The translations under genes and the position numbers were made by a program. 56,496 nt of DNA from Hymenobacter roseosalivarius DSM 11622 (GTDB lineage Bacteria > Bacteroidota > Bacteroidia > Cytophagales > Hymenobacteraceae). A model generated the notes under the pieces. It was given only the letters and a program-made list of their open reading frames with translations. It was not told the origin of the DNA and made no database searches. Shown here piece by piece: positions 16,502 through 24,554 of this stretch; the stretch's first letter is position 1, and every line of letters begins with the position of its first letter. The stretch lies in assembly GCF_900176135.1 (NCBI RefSeq), contig NZ_FWWW01000062.1, forward strand, positions 1 through 56,496, read 5' to 3'.

Positions 16502-17512
16502 CTAATAGTATTTCTCTTTGTACGGGTAGTCAGGAAAGGGCTGCTCGTGAGCTACTCTTGGTGCTGGTCTATAGCCTTTCAGTGCGCGCTTGTGCTTTTT
16601 CTTTTTCTTTTTATCACGGTTGCTCAGCAATACCGCCGCCAGCGCGGCTAGCGCCAATCCGCCGCCCAGCATGGCCGCTCGCGCCGGCAAGGTATCGGGC
16701 AGGGCAGGGGGGATAAACTGTACGCCGTTTTCATCGGTGCGGGCCGGGTTTTCTACGTAGCGGCCCTTGGCCGGCACGGGGAAGTGTAGGGCCAGCTCCC
16801 GCAGCTCATCTGCTACGTGCGGGCCCTGTACGGCCGGGCCGTGGCCGCAGCCGATGGCCTGGGGCTCCAGATTGGAAAGCTTGACGACAGATGCATGCGC
16901 TGCTTCCCAATCAAACGTAAACGGCGTGCCGGCCCGACTGATTTTTGGGATACCCAGCAGCACCGATGGGATGGAGTCGTGGTGAACGGTAGCAAAGGCA
17001 TCGGCTCCGAGCAGCGTTTTATCCTCAGCCCGGAAGAAAGCCACTTGGCCGGGCGCGTGCCCCGGCACATGTAGGCATTGCCAGCCAGGCATATAGGGCG
17101 CCTCCTCGTCTTCAGACAAAGCCTGCACACCGGTCAGGTTAAACGTTTGGGGCGGGAAAAACCGGCTGGCAAAGGCCAAAGAGCCGCCTACCGTCGGGTC
17201 GGCGGGCGGATACACAGCTTTACCGGTCAGAAAAGGCATTTCTAGGGAATGCGCCAGAATGGGTACGTGCCAATGGTCGGCCAACTCCTGGGCTGAGCCG
17301 GCATGATCCAAGTGGCCGTGGGTCAGGAAGATGGCTTGGGGATGTGTGCCGGCATAAAACAGCTTATCGGCTGCCGCGATAATGGCTTTGGCCGAGCCGG
17401 GTAAGCCGGTATCCACCAGCACCCACTCGCCGGGGGCACCAGCCTCCACAAAATATACATTGACAAAGCGTTGAATGAGAAGCTGGTTGACGCCAGCAGC
17501 TACTTGTTTCAT
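16502..17512 (-). CDS. MBL-fold metallo-hydrolase with C-terminal membrane anchor
   Basis: 336 aa. The metallo-beta-lactamase motif is 'THGHLDHAG' (H65, H67, D69, H70), with further ligands in 'VPGHAPGQ' (His), 'LLGADAF' (Asp) and 'IGCGHGPAV' (His). This is the glyoxalase II-like branch. After the domain (about residue 275) comes one hydrophobic segment 'AAMLGGGLALAALAAVLLS', then a lysine-rich run and a Tyr/Pro tail. The protein is therefore probably tail-anchored with the enzyme in the cytoplasm, though topology is not proven. Substrate unknown. Confidence 0.9.
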   Translation of the reverse strand: MKQVAAGVNQLLIQRFVNVYFVEAGAPGEWVLVDTGLPGSAKAIIAAADKLFYAGTHPQAIFLTHGHLDHAGSAQELADHWHVPILAHSLEMPFLTGKAVYPPADPTVGGSLAFASRFFPPQTFNLTGVQALSEDEEAPYMPGWQCLHVPGHAPGQVAFFRAEDKTLLGADAFATVHHDSIPSVLLGIPKISRAGTPFTFDWEAAHASVVKLSNLEPQAIGCGHGPAVQGPHVADELRELALHFPVPAKGRYVENPARTDENGVQFIPPALPDTLPARAAMLGGGLALAALAAVLLSNRDKKKKKKHKRALKGYRPAPRVAHEQPFPDYPYKEKYY

Positions 17513-17747
17513 CGGTTCCGGGTTTAGTGAACTATCTATCCTGAAGCGTACGCAGATGCGGGCCGCATGGTCAACGACGGGGGGCTTTTTTGTGCCAACG
17601 CTCTGCTTATTCTGCTGGCTGTCAATAACCTTCCGCCATTTGTCACAGTACTAGCACCTGGGGCCTGTTGAGTTTACACGGCCCGAACGCACCCCCGTAG
17701 CTGACAGGCCGCTACCCGACTCTTTCCACCAAGCAATCCTCCTTATT

Positions 17748-18695
17748 GTGACAGCATCAACGACAGATAATACAAGCGACCCGCGTGCTCAGAAGGCAGC
17801 TATAGTGCTGGCCGGAGCCACCGGCGACCTTGGGGGACGGATTGTAAAGCACCTGCGACAGCGGGGGGCAATTGTGCGGGCGCTGGTGCGCGCGGGCAGC
17901 GCGGCCCCCGCCGTAGCATCCCTGCGCGAGCAGGGGGCAACGATTATCGAAGTTGATTTCAACGACGAAGCCCAACTGACGAAAGCGTGCTCCGGGGCAA
18001 CGTGTGTGGTATCGGCGGTGTCGGGGCTGCGGGAGGTCATTGTAGAAATGCAGACGCGCCTGCTGCAAGCGGCCGTAGCCGCGGGCGTTCCCCGCTTCAT
18101 CCCCTCCGATTATTGTATTGATTACACCAAGCTCCCCGTCGGCTCCAACCGCAACCTCGACCTGCGCCGGGAGTTTTCCGAGCGACTCGACAAAGCGCCT
18201 ATCCGGGCTACTTCCATTCTCAACGGTATGTTCTCCGATTTGCTGACGGGACAGGCGCCGGTTATCCTGTTTAAGTTTAAGCGGGTCGTGTACTGGGGCA
18301 ACGCAGATCAAGCATTGGACTTTACCACCACTGAGGACACCGCCGCCTTCACGGCCGCCGCTGCTCTCGATGCTACCACGCCCCGGTTTCTGCGCGTGGC
18401 CGGCGAGGTAGCAACTATCCGGGGCTTGCAGGTGGTGGCCAGCGCCGTCACGGGCGAGCAGTTTCGCTTATTCCGGGTTGGCGGCTTAGGCGCTTTTGGA
18501 ACCCTGATTAAAGTAACCCGCGCCCTCATGCCCACGAGCGACGACGTATTTCCGCCCTGGCAGGGCATGCAGTATCTGCACAATATGTTCAGCGGCCTCC
18601 CCAAGCTAGAGCCTCTGGATAACGCCCGCTACCCCGATATCCGCTGGACTCCGGTGCGGGAGGTGCTGGCAAACCGGGAGCAGGTGCCCGAGTAA
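17748..18695 (+). CDS. NmrA-like NAD(P)-binding protein
   Basis: 315 aa, Rossmann fold of the atypical short-chain dehydrogenase/isoflavone-reductase-like group. The dinucleotide motif is 'LAGATGDLGGRIV' (around residue 23-35), followed by 'VRALVRAGS' and the 'FIPSDYCIDY' segment characteristic of isoflavone reductase-like and NmrA proteins. Starts with GTG at 17748; there is no earlier ATG in frame. Cytoplasmic. It may be a redox sensor or reductase; the substrate cannot be inferred. Monocistronic by spacing. Confidence 0.88.
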   Translation: MTASTTDNTSDPRAQKAAIVLAGATGDLGGRIVKHLRQRGAIVRALVRAGSAAPAVASLREQGATIIEVDFNDEAQLTKACSGATCVVSAVSGLREVIVEMQTRLLQAAVAAGVPRFIPSDYCIDYTKLPVGSNRNLDLRREFSERLDKAPIRATSILNGMFSDLLTGQAPVILFKFKRVVYWGNADQALDFTTTEDTAAFTAAAALDATTPRFLRVAGEVATIRGLQVVASAVTGEQFRLFRVGGLGAFGTLIKVTRALMPTSDDVFPPWQGMQYLHNMFSGLPKLEPLDNARYPDIRWTPVREVLANREQVPE

Positions 18696-18800
18696 GCGGC
18701 CGATAATTCTTAGGCTGGGATCAGTCAAAAAGGCTTCCCGAACTCCGAAAACTACGTAAGCAGTACGGATCAGGTACCATAGTCATCACCCATCCGGAGC

Positions 18801-19667
18801 ATGAGCAACCAAGCACAATCGGGACGCCTTTATTCAACCAGAAATACCACGGCCCGCCCCCCCAGGAAAGGGTTGCTTTACCTACTGTTGACCGCGGTAT
18901 GTTTGCTGGTCGCCAGCTCGGCGTACTGGCTATCGAAGAAAAGCAGCGCCGAGCGCAGGCGGGAAGCACCCGTAGCCAGCACCAGGTTTCCTGCCTCTGC
19001 TACCCCCAACTCGGACGTGCCAGCGAGTGTTTCTGCTGGCCCGGATTCTGCAACCCCGGAGAATGAAATACAGGAGCCATCTGTACAAGCCAGCACTAGT
19101 GCTAAGCCGCTGGTGGGGGCCTATAAAGTGCTGCCCGCCAGAGCCTATTTTCATTCTGAACCCGCTACAAATAGCTCCACCGGCAAGTATGTACTGCGGG
19201 GCGATGTGGTGTATGCAGAAGGGGAGAGCGGTAATTTTATCAAAACGCGCTTTTTCAACTCCGACGGCGACCCGGTGGCGGGCTGGCTGAAAAAAACGGA
19301 GGTGCAACTCAGCAAATTGAGCGCGCCGTCTACACCTCTCCGCGCCACGGTGGCCAGCCCACGTCGAGCAGACGCGGCACCAGCGGCAGCACCCGCCCAA
19401 CCTAAAAAGCCAGCTGTAACTGAATCGGCACCAAAAAGTGCTGCTGGTGTGGTTCGGCCGCCCGCTACTACTGGCATCGTGCGGGTAGACACCACCTACT
19501 TTTATGATTCGCCCGACCTGACTCAGCGCCGCCGCGCCTTTTGCGTTCGGGGTGATAAGATGACGCTGACTGACTCCTCCGACAAAGCCGTATTTGTCAC
19601 GTTCGTAAACTGGGAAAAGGTGCGCACGTCGGGTTGGATCCGGAAAGAAGATTTGACTATCCGGTAG
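18801..19667 (+). CDS. membrane-anchored protein with two SH3-like domains
   Basis: 288 aa. A cytoplasmic basic N-terminus is followed by one transmembrane helix (about 25-45, 'LLYLLLTAVCLLVASSAYW'), a Ser/Pro/Ala-rich linker, and two similar beta-rich domains: about 105-170 ('YFHSEPATNSSTGKYVLRGD', 'GWLKKTEV') and about 225-288 ('TYFYDSPDLTQRR', 'GWIRKEDL'). Both have the layout of bacterial SH3b-like domains, which often bind cell wall. A low-complexity Ala/Pro linker joins them. Function unknown. Confidence 0.75.
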   Translation: MSNQAQSGRLYSTRNTTARPPRKGLLYLLLTAVCLLVASSAYWLSKKSSAERRREAPVASTRFPASATPNSDVPASVSAGPDSATPENEIQEPSVQASTSAKPLVGAYKVLPARAYFHSEPATNSSTGKYVLRGDVVYAEGESGNFIKTRFFNSDGDPVAGWLKKTEVQLSKLSAPSTPLRATVASPRRADAAPAAAPAQPKKPAVTESAPKSAAGVVRPPATTGIVRVDTTYFYDSPDLTQRRRAFCVRGDKMTLTDSSDKAVFVTFVNWEKVRTSGWIRKEDLTIR

Positions 19668-19791
19668 TTTAAGCAAGACTAGTAACAGTCATGCAGAGGC
19701 CGAACTGAAGCAGTTCGCGTGCAGATGTTGCAACCCTAATTGTTCTGCTTGATCTCGCGTCTGCCTGTTGAAGCGTTTCTACTGCTTGCTC

Positions 19792-19874
19792 TGTCATCCT
19801 GAGGCACGAAGGACCTGCTCCCCGGAGAATGAGTCATGCACCTGGCAGCAAGTTCTTCGTGCCTCAGGATGACA
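19792..19874. repeat. family B inverted repeat (copy 1)
   Basis: Perfect 20-nt inverted copies, 19792-19811 (TGTCATCCTGAGGCACGAAG) and 19855-19874. A second family member is at 26146-26232. It lies in the 329-bp gap 19668-19996, where I otherwise see nothing coding. Confidence 0.85.
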
Positions 19875-19996
19875 AAGACTTTGGTTAACGCTTTAAAATC
19901 TACCTGGAATAGACTGTAAGCGAGCTGCTTCGGCTTTGCAAGGCCGCCTGATTAACTGTTTGTTTATTAAAAACAGACGCTATAAAACTCGCCCTT

Positions 19997-20626
19997 ATGG
20001 CCTTAGAACCTCTTTTTCCCGCCGACGCTTTTCGCCGCTCCGACGAAACCCCGGACGCGCAATTCTACCAGCAGCCGCGCTTCGTGACTCACATTGACGA
20101 AGGCGCAATTGCGGCCGTTACGCAGCTGTACCGCGAGTATTTTCCTGCCAACGGCACACTGCTGGATTTGATGAGTAGTTGGGTGAGTCATTTGCCCCCC
20201 GAGGTGGCGTATCAGCGCGTGGTGGGCCTGGGCATGAATGAGCAGGAACTGCGCGCTAATCCCCGCTTGGCGAGCTACGTGGTGCAGGATCTAAATCAGG
20301 AGCCGAAGCTTCCCTTTGACGAGAATGAGTTTGATGGTGCCGCCATCTGCGTATCCGTAGACTACCTGACGCGGCCCGTGGAAGTGCTGCGCGATCTGGC
20401 CCGTGTGCTCCGGCCGGAGGCACCCGTGGTGATTACGTTTTCCAACCGCTGCTTTCCGACCAAAGCCGTAGCCGCCTGGCACACCCTCGACGACCGCGGC
20501 CACTTGGCCCTCGTGCAGCAATATCTGCTGGCCGCCGGCCACTGGCACCACATTGAATTACTCGACCGCAGCCCGCAGCCACGCCGCAGCGACCCGTTGT
20601 ACGCCGTGATAGGAAAGGTGAAATAG
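19997..20626 (+). CDS. class I SAM-dependent methyltransferase-like protein
   Basis: 209 aa. 'GTLLDLMSSWVSHLP' fits motif I of a Rossmann methyltransferase, though the usual GxGxG is degenerate. 'VVQDLNQEPKLPFDENEFDGAAI' and 'LARVLRPEAPVVITFSNRCFP' follow the motif II/III order (acidic residue, then the 'LRPGG'-like turn). Cytoplasmic. The stop codon lies inside a 31-nt inverted-repeat arm that continues to the next gene's start codon, so the two genes may be co-transcribed. Confidence 0.8.
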   Translation: MALEPLFPADAFRRSDETPDAQFYQQPRFVTHIDEGAIAAVTQLYREYFPANGTLLDLMSSWVSHLPPEVAYQRVVGLGMNEQELRANPRLASYVVQDLNQEPKLPFDENEFDGAAICVSVDYLTRPVEVLRDLARVLRPEAPVVITFSNRCFPTKAVAAWHTLDDRGHLALVQQYLLAAGHWHHIELLDRSPQPRRSDPLYAVIGKVK

Positions 20627-20725
20627 TGAGTGGGGAAATGGTGAGTTTGATGTTCTCAAGGCGCATCTTGCGTTCATGGTGCAGCCCGATTAGCAAACTC
20701 ACCATTTCCCCACTCACTATTTCAC
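20618..20725. repeat. family D stop-to-start inverted repeat (copy 1)
   Basis: Perfect 31-nt arms, 20618-20648 and 20695-20725, made of GTGAGT/ACTCAC-type units. The left arm contains the upstream gene's stop codon (20624-20626), and the right arm ends exactly before the ATG at 20726. The 46-nt loop contains 'AAGGCGCATCTTGCGTT', conserved in copy 2 (48963-49098). Confidence 0.9.
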
Positions 20726-21649
20726 ATGCCGTCTGCTTCTACCGTTTTTCTCGTTCGGCCCGTCCGGTTTGCTTTTAACACCGAAACGGCGGCGTCTAAT
20801 CATTTTCAGCAGACCATAGCCGGGCTGGAGCAGGAGGCAATTCAAGAGAAAGCATTGGCTGAGTTCGATGCGGCTGTGGCCAGGCTGCGCGCGCACGGCG
20901 TGCAGGTACTAGTGTTCGACGATACGCCCGCGCCACCCAAGCCCGACGCCGTGTTTCCAAACAACTGGCTCACCCTGCACCCCGACGGCCGCGTGGTGCT
21001 CTACCCGATGCACGCGCCCAACCGCCGCCCCGAGCGGCGGCCCGATATCCTGGAAGCGTTGCGTAGCCAGTTCACCATTCGGGAGGTGGTCGATTTATCG
21101 CATCATGAGCAGGAAGACCGGTTTCTGGAAGGTACGGGCAGCCTAATTTTCGACCACCAGCACCGCGTGGCGTACGCCGGCCTTTCGCCCCGCACCGATG
21201 AGGCTTTGTTTCAGCAAGTAACGAGCCTGTTGGGCTACCGCCCGGTCGCTTTCCACGCCACCGACGCGCAGGGCCACGCCATCTACCACACCAACGTGAT
21301 GCTATGCGTGGGGGGCAAATTTGCAGTGGTCTGTCTGGAAAGCATCACCGACCCAGCCGAGCAAGCAGCCGTATCCGATGCGCTGGCATCCACGGGCCAC
21401 GAAATCGTGGCTATTTCGCTGGCGCAGGTGGCCCATTTTGCCGGCAACCTGCTCACGCTGCAACCCGCGGCGGGCGGTCAGGAATTGCTCGCTATGTCGC
21501 AAAGCGCCCACGATGCGCTGACCGCCGACCAGCGCCAAACGCTCAGCCGCTACTGTACACTGGTTCCGCTGCCTATTCCCACCATCGAAACCATTGGCGG
21601 AGGCAGCGCCCGCTGTATGTTGGCGGAAGTATTTCTGCCCGGCGCGTAG
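20726..21649 (+). CDS. CtlX-like amidinotransferase/arginine deiminase-fold hydrolase
   Basis: 307 aa, pentein (guanidino-group-modifying) fold. Visible blocks: 'FVRPVRF' type N-terminus (VFLVRPVRF), 'FPNNWLTLHPDG', 'ERRPDI', 'RFLEGTGSLIFDH' carrying the substrate Glu and Asp, 'IYHTNVMLCVG' with the active-site His, and the catalytic Cys in 'GGGSARCMLAEVFL'. Layout and length match the CtlX (citrulline utilisation hydrolase) group, which hydrolyses citrulline or related compounds. Exact substrate is inferred. ATG at 20726 directly follows a repeat arm, leaving no normal ribosome-binding site. Confidence 0.85.
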   Translation: MPSASTVFLVRPVRFAFNTETAASNHFQQTIAGLEQEAIQEKALAEFDAAVARLRAHGVQVLVFDDTPAPPKPDAVFPNNWLTLHPDGRVVLYPMHAPNRRPERRPDILEALRSQFTIREVVDLSHHEQEDRFLEGTGSLIFDHQHRVAYAGLSPRTDEALFQQVTSLLGYRPVAFHATDAQGHAIYHTNVMLCVGGKFAVVCLESITDPAEQAAVSDALASTGHEIVAISLAQVAHFAGNLLTLQPAAGGQELLAMSQSAHDALTADQRQTLSRYCTLVPLPIPTIETIGGGSARCMLAEVFLPGA

Positions 21650-21701
21650 GGGGCTTTTTGCGGTTCCATAAATCAACATTCAGCGTCTGATTAAGCAGTA
21701 T

Positions 21702-22511
21702 ATGACCATAAGAATAGCCGCCGTTCTGAGTATTGCGCTGCTGGCAAATAGCTGCGCTGATAGTAGCCAGAAAGTAAGCCACCCGACTCCAGTGCCGCAG
21801 CACGTAACCGAAACGGCGAAAGGCGAGGTGAAAAGCTACCAGCTGGCGCTATTCGACGAAGCCCGGAACCGGCCGGTTCCCATTGCCGTGTATGTGCCCG
21901 GTTCGGGTGCGAAGCTGAGCCCGGAAAAGCGAACAAAGCTCAAGCTGGCAATCCTGAATCATGGCTACGGCAGCCCTCACACGGGTTACTCTTTTATCGC
22001 CTACAATCTGGTGGCGCAAGGCTACTTCGTGGCTAGTATTCAGCACGACTTGCCCAAGGAAGCGCCCATGCCTACCACCGGCAATCCGCAGCAGGTTCGG
22101 CGGCCGTACTGGGAGCGGGGCGCGCAAAACATGCTGTTTGTGCTGCAAACCCTCAAAAAATCAAACCCAGAGCTGGACTTTAAAAACCTGCTGCTGGTAG
22201 GCCATTCCAATGGCGGCGACATGGCTATGCTGTTTGCCCTCAAGTACCCGAAGCTGGCGCGAAATATTATTTCGCTGGATAACCGCCGGATGCCCTTGCC
22301 CCGCACTCGGCGCCCGCACATTTTAACCATCCGCTCCAGCGACCAGGTAGCCGACGATGGCGTGCTGCCGACGGCCACCGAGCAGCAAAAATTCGATATT
22401 CAGATTGTCAAAATGGAAAACATGACCCATAATGACATCTGGGATGGCGCCACCGAGGAAAAAAAGCAGGAGATAAATCAGACGATTAATATCTTCCTGA
22501 AAACGAAGTAG
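21702..22511 (+). CDS. alpha/beta hydrolase lipoprotein
   Basis: 269 aa. Signal peptide with lipobox ending at Cys in 'LLANSCADSS', so probably a lipid-anchored periplasmic protein. The core is a serine hydrolase: 'LNHGYGSPHTGYS' oxyanion loop, nucleophile Ser in 'VGHSNGGDMA', probable Asp in 'RSSDQVADD' and His in 'MENMTHNDIWDG'. The family is broad (PET hydrolase/dienelactone hydrolase-like), so the substrate is unknown. It follows the CtlX-like gene by 52 bp on the same strand. Confidence 0.87.
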   Translation: MTIRIAAVLSIALLANSCADSSQKVSHPTPVPQHVTETAKGEVKSYQLALFDEARNRPVPIAVYVPGSGAKLSPEKRTKLKLAILNHGYGSPHTGYSFIAYNLVAQGYFVASIQHDLPKEAPMPTTGNPQQVRRPYWERGAQNMLFVLQTLKKSNPELDFKNLLLVGHSNGGDMAMLFALKYPKLARNIISLDNRRMPLPRTRRPHILTIRSSDQVADDGVLPTATEQQKFDIQIVKMENMTHNDIWDGATEEKKQEINQTINIFLKTK

Positions 22512-22536
22512 TCAGCTTGCCTAGCCCGCCATATAT

Positions 22537-23730
22537 ATGCAACAGGTTTCTACAGAATTTTCGGTGCCTGTGGCCACTCGCGCTACCGTATCGCGGGTGC
22601 AGGCAATTGATGTGGTGCGGGGCTTGGTGATGGTTATCATGGCCCTTGACCATGTACGCGACCTTTGGAGCCCCACCACCTTTCGCCCAGAAGATCTGGC
22701 GCAGACGTCGGTCTTGCTGTTTTTTACGCGCTGGATAACCCATTTCTGCGCACCTACTTTTGTGTTTCTGTCGGGTACGAGCATTTATCTGTATCAGCAA
22801 AAACAGCCCAATAAGGGGCAGGTTAGCTGGTTCCTGCTCACGCGCGGCCTGTGGCTGGTAGCGCTAGAATTGCTGGTCATCAGCTTTATGCTGTTCTGGG
22901 GCTACTCCATGATCTTGCTGCAAGTAATATGGGTGATAGGCTGGGCGATGGTACTACTGGCCGGCCTGATCTGGCTGCCCCGCTGGCTACTAGCATTGCT
23001 GGCATTCGTCATCATTGCCGGGCACAATTTGCTGTTCAATATTCAGCCCGTTACCGCCGACAATGTAGCCTTGGCGCTGCTGCACAATGGCCCTTTCCTC
23101 TTCGATCCTGCACACCTGCCGCCTTTCTTAGTAGCGTATTCTATCGGGCCGTGGCTGGGCGTAATGCTCGCCGGCTATTTAATTGGGCCGTGGTTTAAGC
23201 TGCCGCTGCCGCAGCGTACGCGGCTACTGCACCTTGCCGGAATAGCCTTGCTTGTGCTGTTCGTAGCCTTGCGCGCCACCAACTGGTACGGCGACCCCTT
23301 ACCTTGGAGCCCCCAGAATCGTGGCCTGGTTTACAGCGTGTTATCGTTCGTTAATGTCACGAAGTACCCGCCTTCGCTGCTGTTTCTGTGCCTCACGCTG
23401 GGGGTTGCTTTGCTTTTGCTCGCCAGCGTCGAAACGACCACGAACCGACTAAGTCAGTGGTTGCGCACCTTTGGGCAGGTACCGTTTTTCTATTACATCC
23501 TGCACCTGTTCCTCATCAGCTTCGGGGCGCTGATCTGGACGACTGTCGCCTTCAACAAGACCATCAACCTGTCGTTCAATCCGCCTACAGCGTGGCCTGC
23601 TGCCTATCAACCCAGCTTGTTGCGAGCGTACGTCGTGTGGGCAATAGTAGTATTGCTACTGTATCTGCCGTGCTGGTGGTATAAGAATTTTAAACAGCGA
23701 CATTCGTACTGGTGGCTGTCGTATGTGTAG
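22537..23730 (+). CDS. DUF1624/heparan-alpha-glucosaminide N-acetyltransferase-like membrane protein
   Basis: 397 aa integral membrane protein with about ten hydrophobic segments. The N-terminal signature 'RVQAIDVVRGLVMVIMALDH' plus 'ITHFCAPTFVFLSGTS' is that of the DUF1624 acyltransferase group (related to acyltransferase family 3). Such proteins move acyl groups across the membrane; substrate unknown. Begins 25 bp after the preceding hydrolase. Its last 41 bp overlap the convergent GNAT gene. Confidence 0.88.
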   Translation: MQQVSTEFSVPVATRATVSRVQAIDVVRGLVMVIMALDHVRDLWSPTTFRPEDLAQTSVLLFFTRWITHFCAPTFVFLSGTSIYLYQQKQPNKGQVSWFLLTRGLWLVALELLVISFMLFWGYSMILLQVIWVIGWAMVLLAGLIWLPRWLLALLAFVIIAGHNLLFNIQPVTADNVALALLHNGPFLFDPAHLPPFLVAYSIGPWLGVMLAGYLIGPWFKLPLPQRTRLLHLAGIALLVLFVALRATNWYGDPLPWSPQNRGLVYSVLSFVNVTKYPPSLLFLCLTLGVALLLLASVETTTNRLSQWLRTFGQVPFFYYILHLFLISFGALIWTTVAFNKTINLSFNPPTAWPAAYQPSLLRAYVVWAIVVLLLYLPCWWYKNFKQRHSYWWLSYV

Positions 23731-24283
23731 CGGTTGGCACTTCAGCGGGAGAATTAGCCAGCCGCCACTCGTCTTCGAGCAAGGCCATTTCTATTAATGA
23801 CCAATAGCCATCCTTGTAGCGCACCACGTCGCGCATAATGCCTTCAGTCTTGAGGCCGGCTTTCTGGTAGCAGCCAATAGCGGCCTCATTGAAATCGTAC
23901 ACGCCCAGGCTGATGCGATGCAGACCCAACTCTTCGAAACCAACGCGCAATACGGCCTTTATCATGCCCTGGCAGTAGCCGCGGCCGCGGGCGGCGGTAT
24001 TGCCAATCAGGACGCGCGTGATGCGGGCCGCTTTATTGGTTTCGCTGAAGCTGCCCAGGGAAATATGCCCCACGGTTTCGCCGGTTTCAGTGTCAATGGC
24101 CTTGTAAATAAACGCATCCGGCTCAGTCGGGTCATTCGCGCCTTCGAGGTACCAGGTGAGGCTCGCTTCCGTGAGGGGAAACGAAAACAGCGAACCGCTC
24201 CACTCTTTTAGAAGCTGCTCATTATCAATCCACTGAATAAGTTGTTTGAAATCGGCGGGGGTGAAATATTCAAGTCGAATCAT
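23690..24283 (-). CDS. GNAT family N-acetyltransferase
   Basis: 197 aa. A RimJ/RimL-type acetyltransferase: 'RLEYFTPADFKQLIQWI' start, 'GHISLGSFSETNKAARI' strand, the acetyl-CoA loop 'NTAARGRGYCQGMI', then 'GLHRISLGVYDFNEAAIGCYQKAGL' and 'EGIMRDVVRYKDGYW'. It probably acetylates an N-terminus or small molecule; target unknown. The C-terminal residues (Thr/Ala-rich) are encoded in DNA shared, on the opposite strand, with the end of the DUF1624 gene (23690-23730). Confidence 0.93.
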   Translation of the reverse strand: MIRLEYFTPADFKQLIQWIDNEQLLKEWSGSLFSFPLTEASLTWYLEGANDPTEPDAFIYKAIDTETGETVGHISLGSFSETNKAARITRVLIGNTAARGRGYCQGMIKAVLRVGFEELGLHRISLGVYDFNEAAIGCYQKAGLKTEGIMRDVVRYKDGYWSLIEMALLEDEWRLANSPAEVPTATHTTATSTNVAV

Positions 24284-24496
24284 GAAGAAAGCTCCGAATA
24301 GGATGGGGCACAGAGGTGCTTTTCGGGTGCTGCCAGCTGCTGCGCGCAGGTAGAGCCCACCAAAACAAAAAGCAATTTACGGTTCTGCTTGCTTAGCTTC
24401 CTAATCAGAACAAAATAGGGTCGATAACGGCGTGCACAGTAGCACTTAAACTAAGCTACAAGAGATACCAAAAGCCGCGCGCTTTCGTTCGTCTTG

Positions 24497-24543
24497 GCCA
24501 CAAAAAAGCCCCTCAGAGCTCGTATGGGGGGCTTTTTTGTGGC
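24497..24543. terminator. bidirectional terminator before mqo 3' end
   Basis: Arms 24497-24512 and 24528-24543 are exact inverted copies (GCCACAAAAAAGCCCC / GGGGCTTTTTTGTGGC) with flanking A/T runs. It ends the minus-strand mqo transcript. Upstream (24284-24496) I see no gene. Confidence 0.85.
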
Positions 24544-24554
24544 TGAATAGCTTA

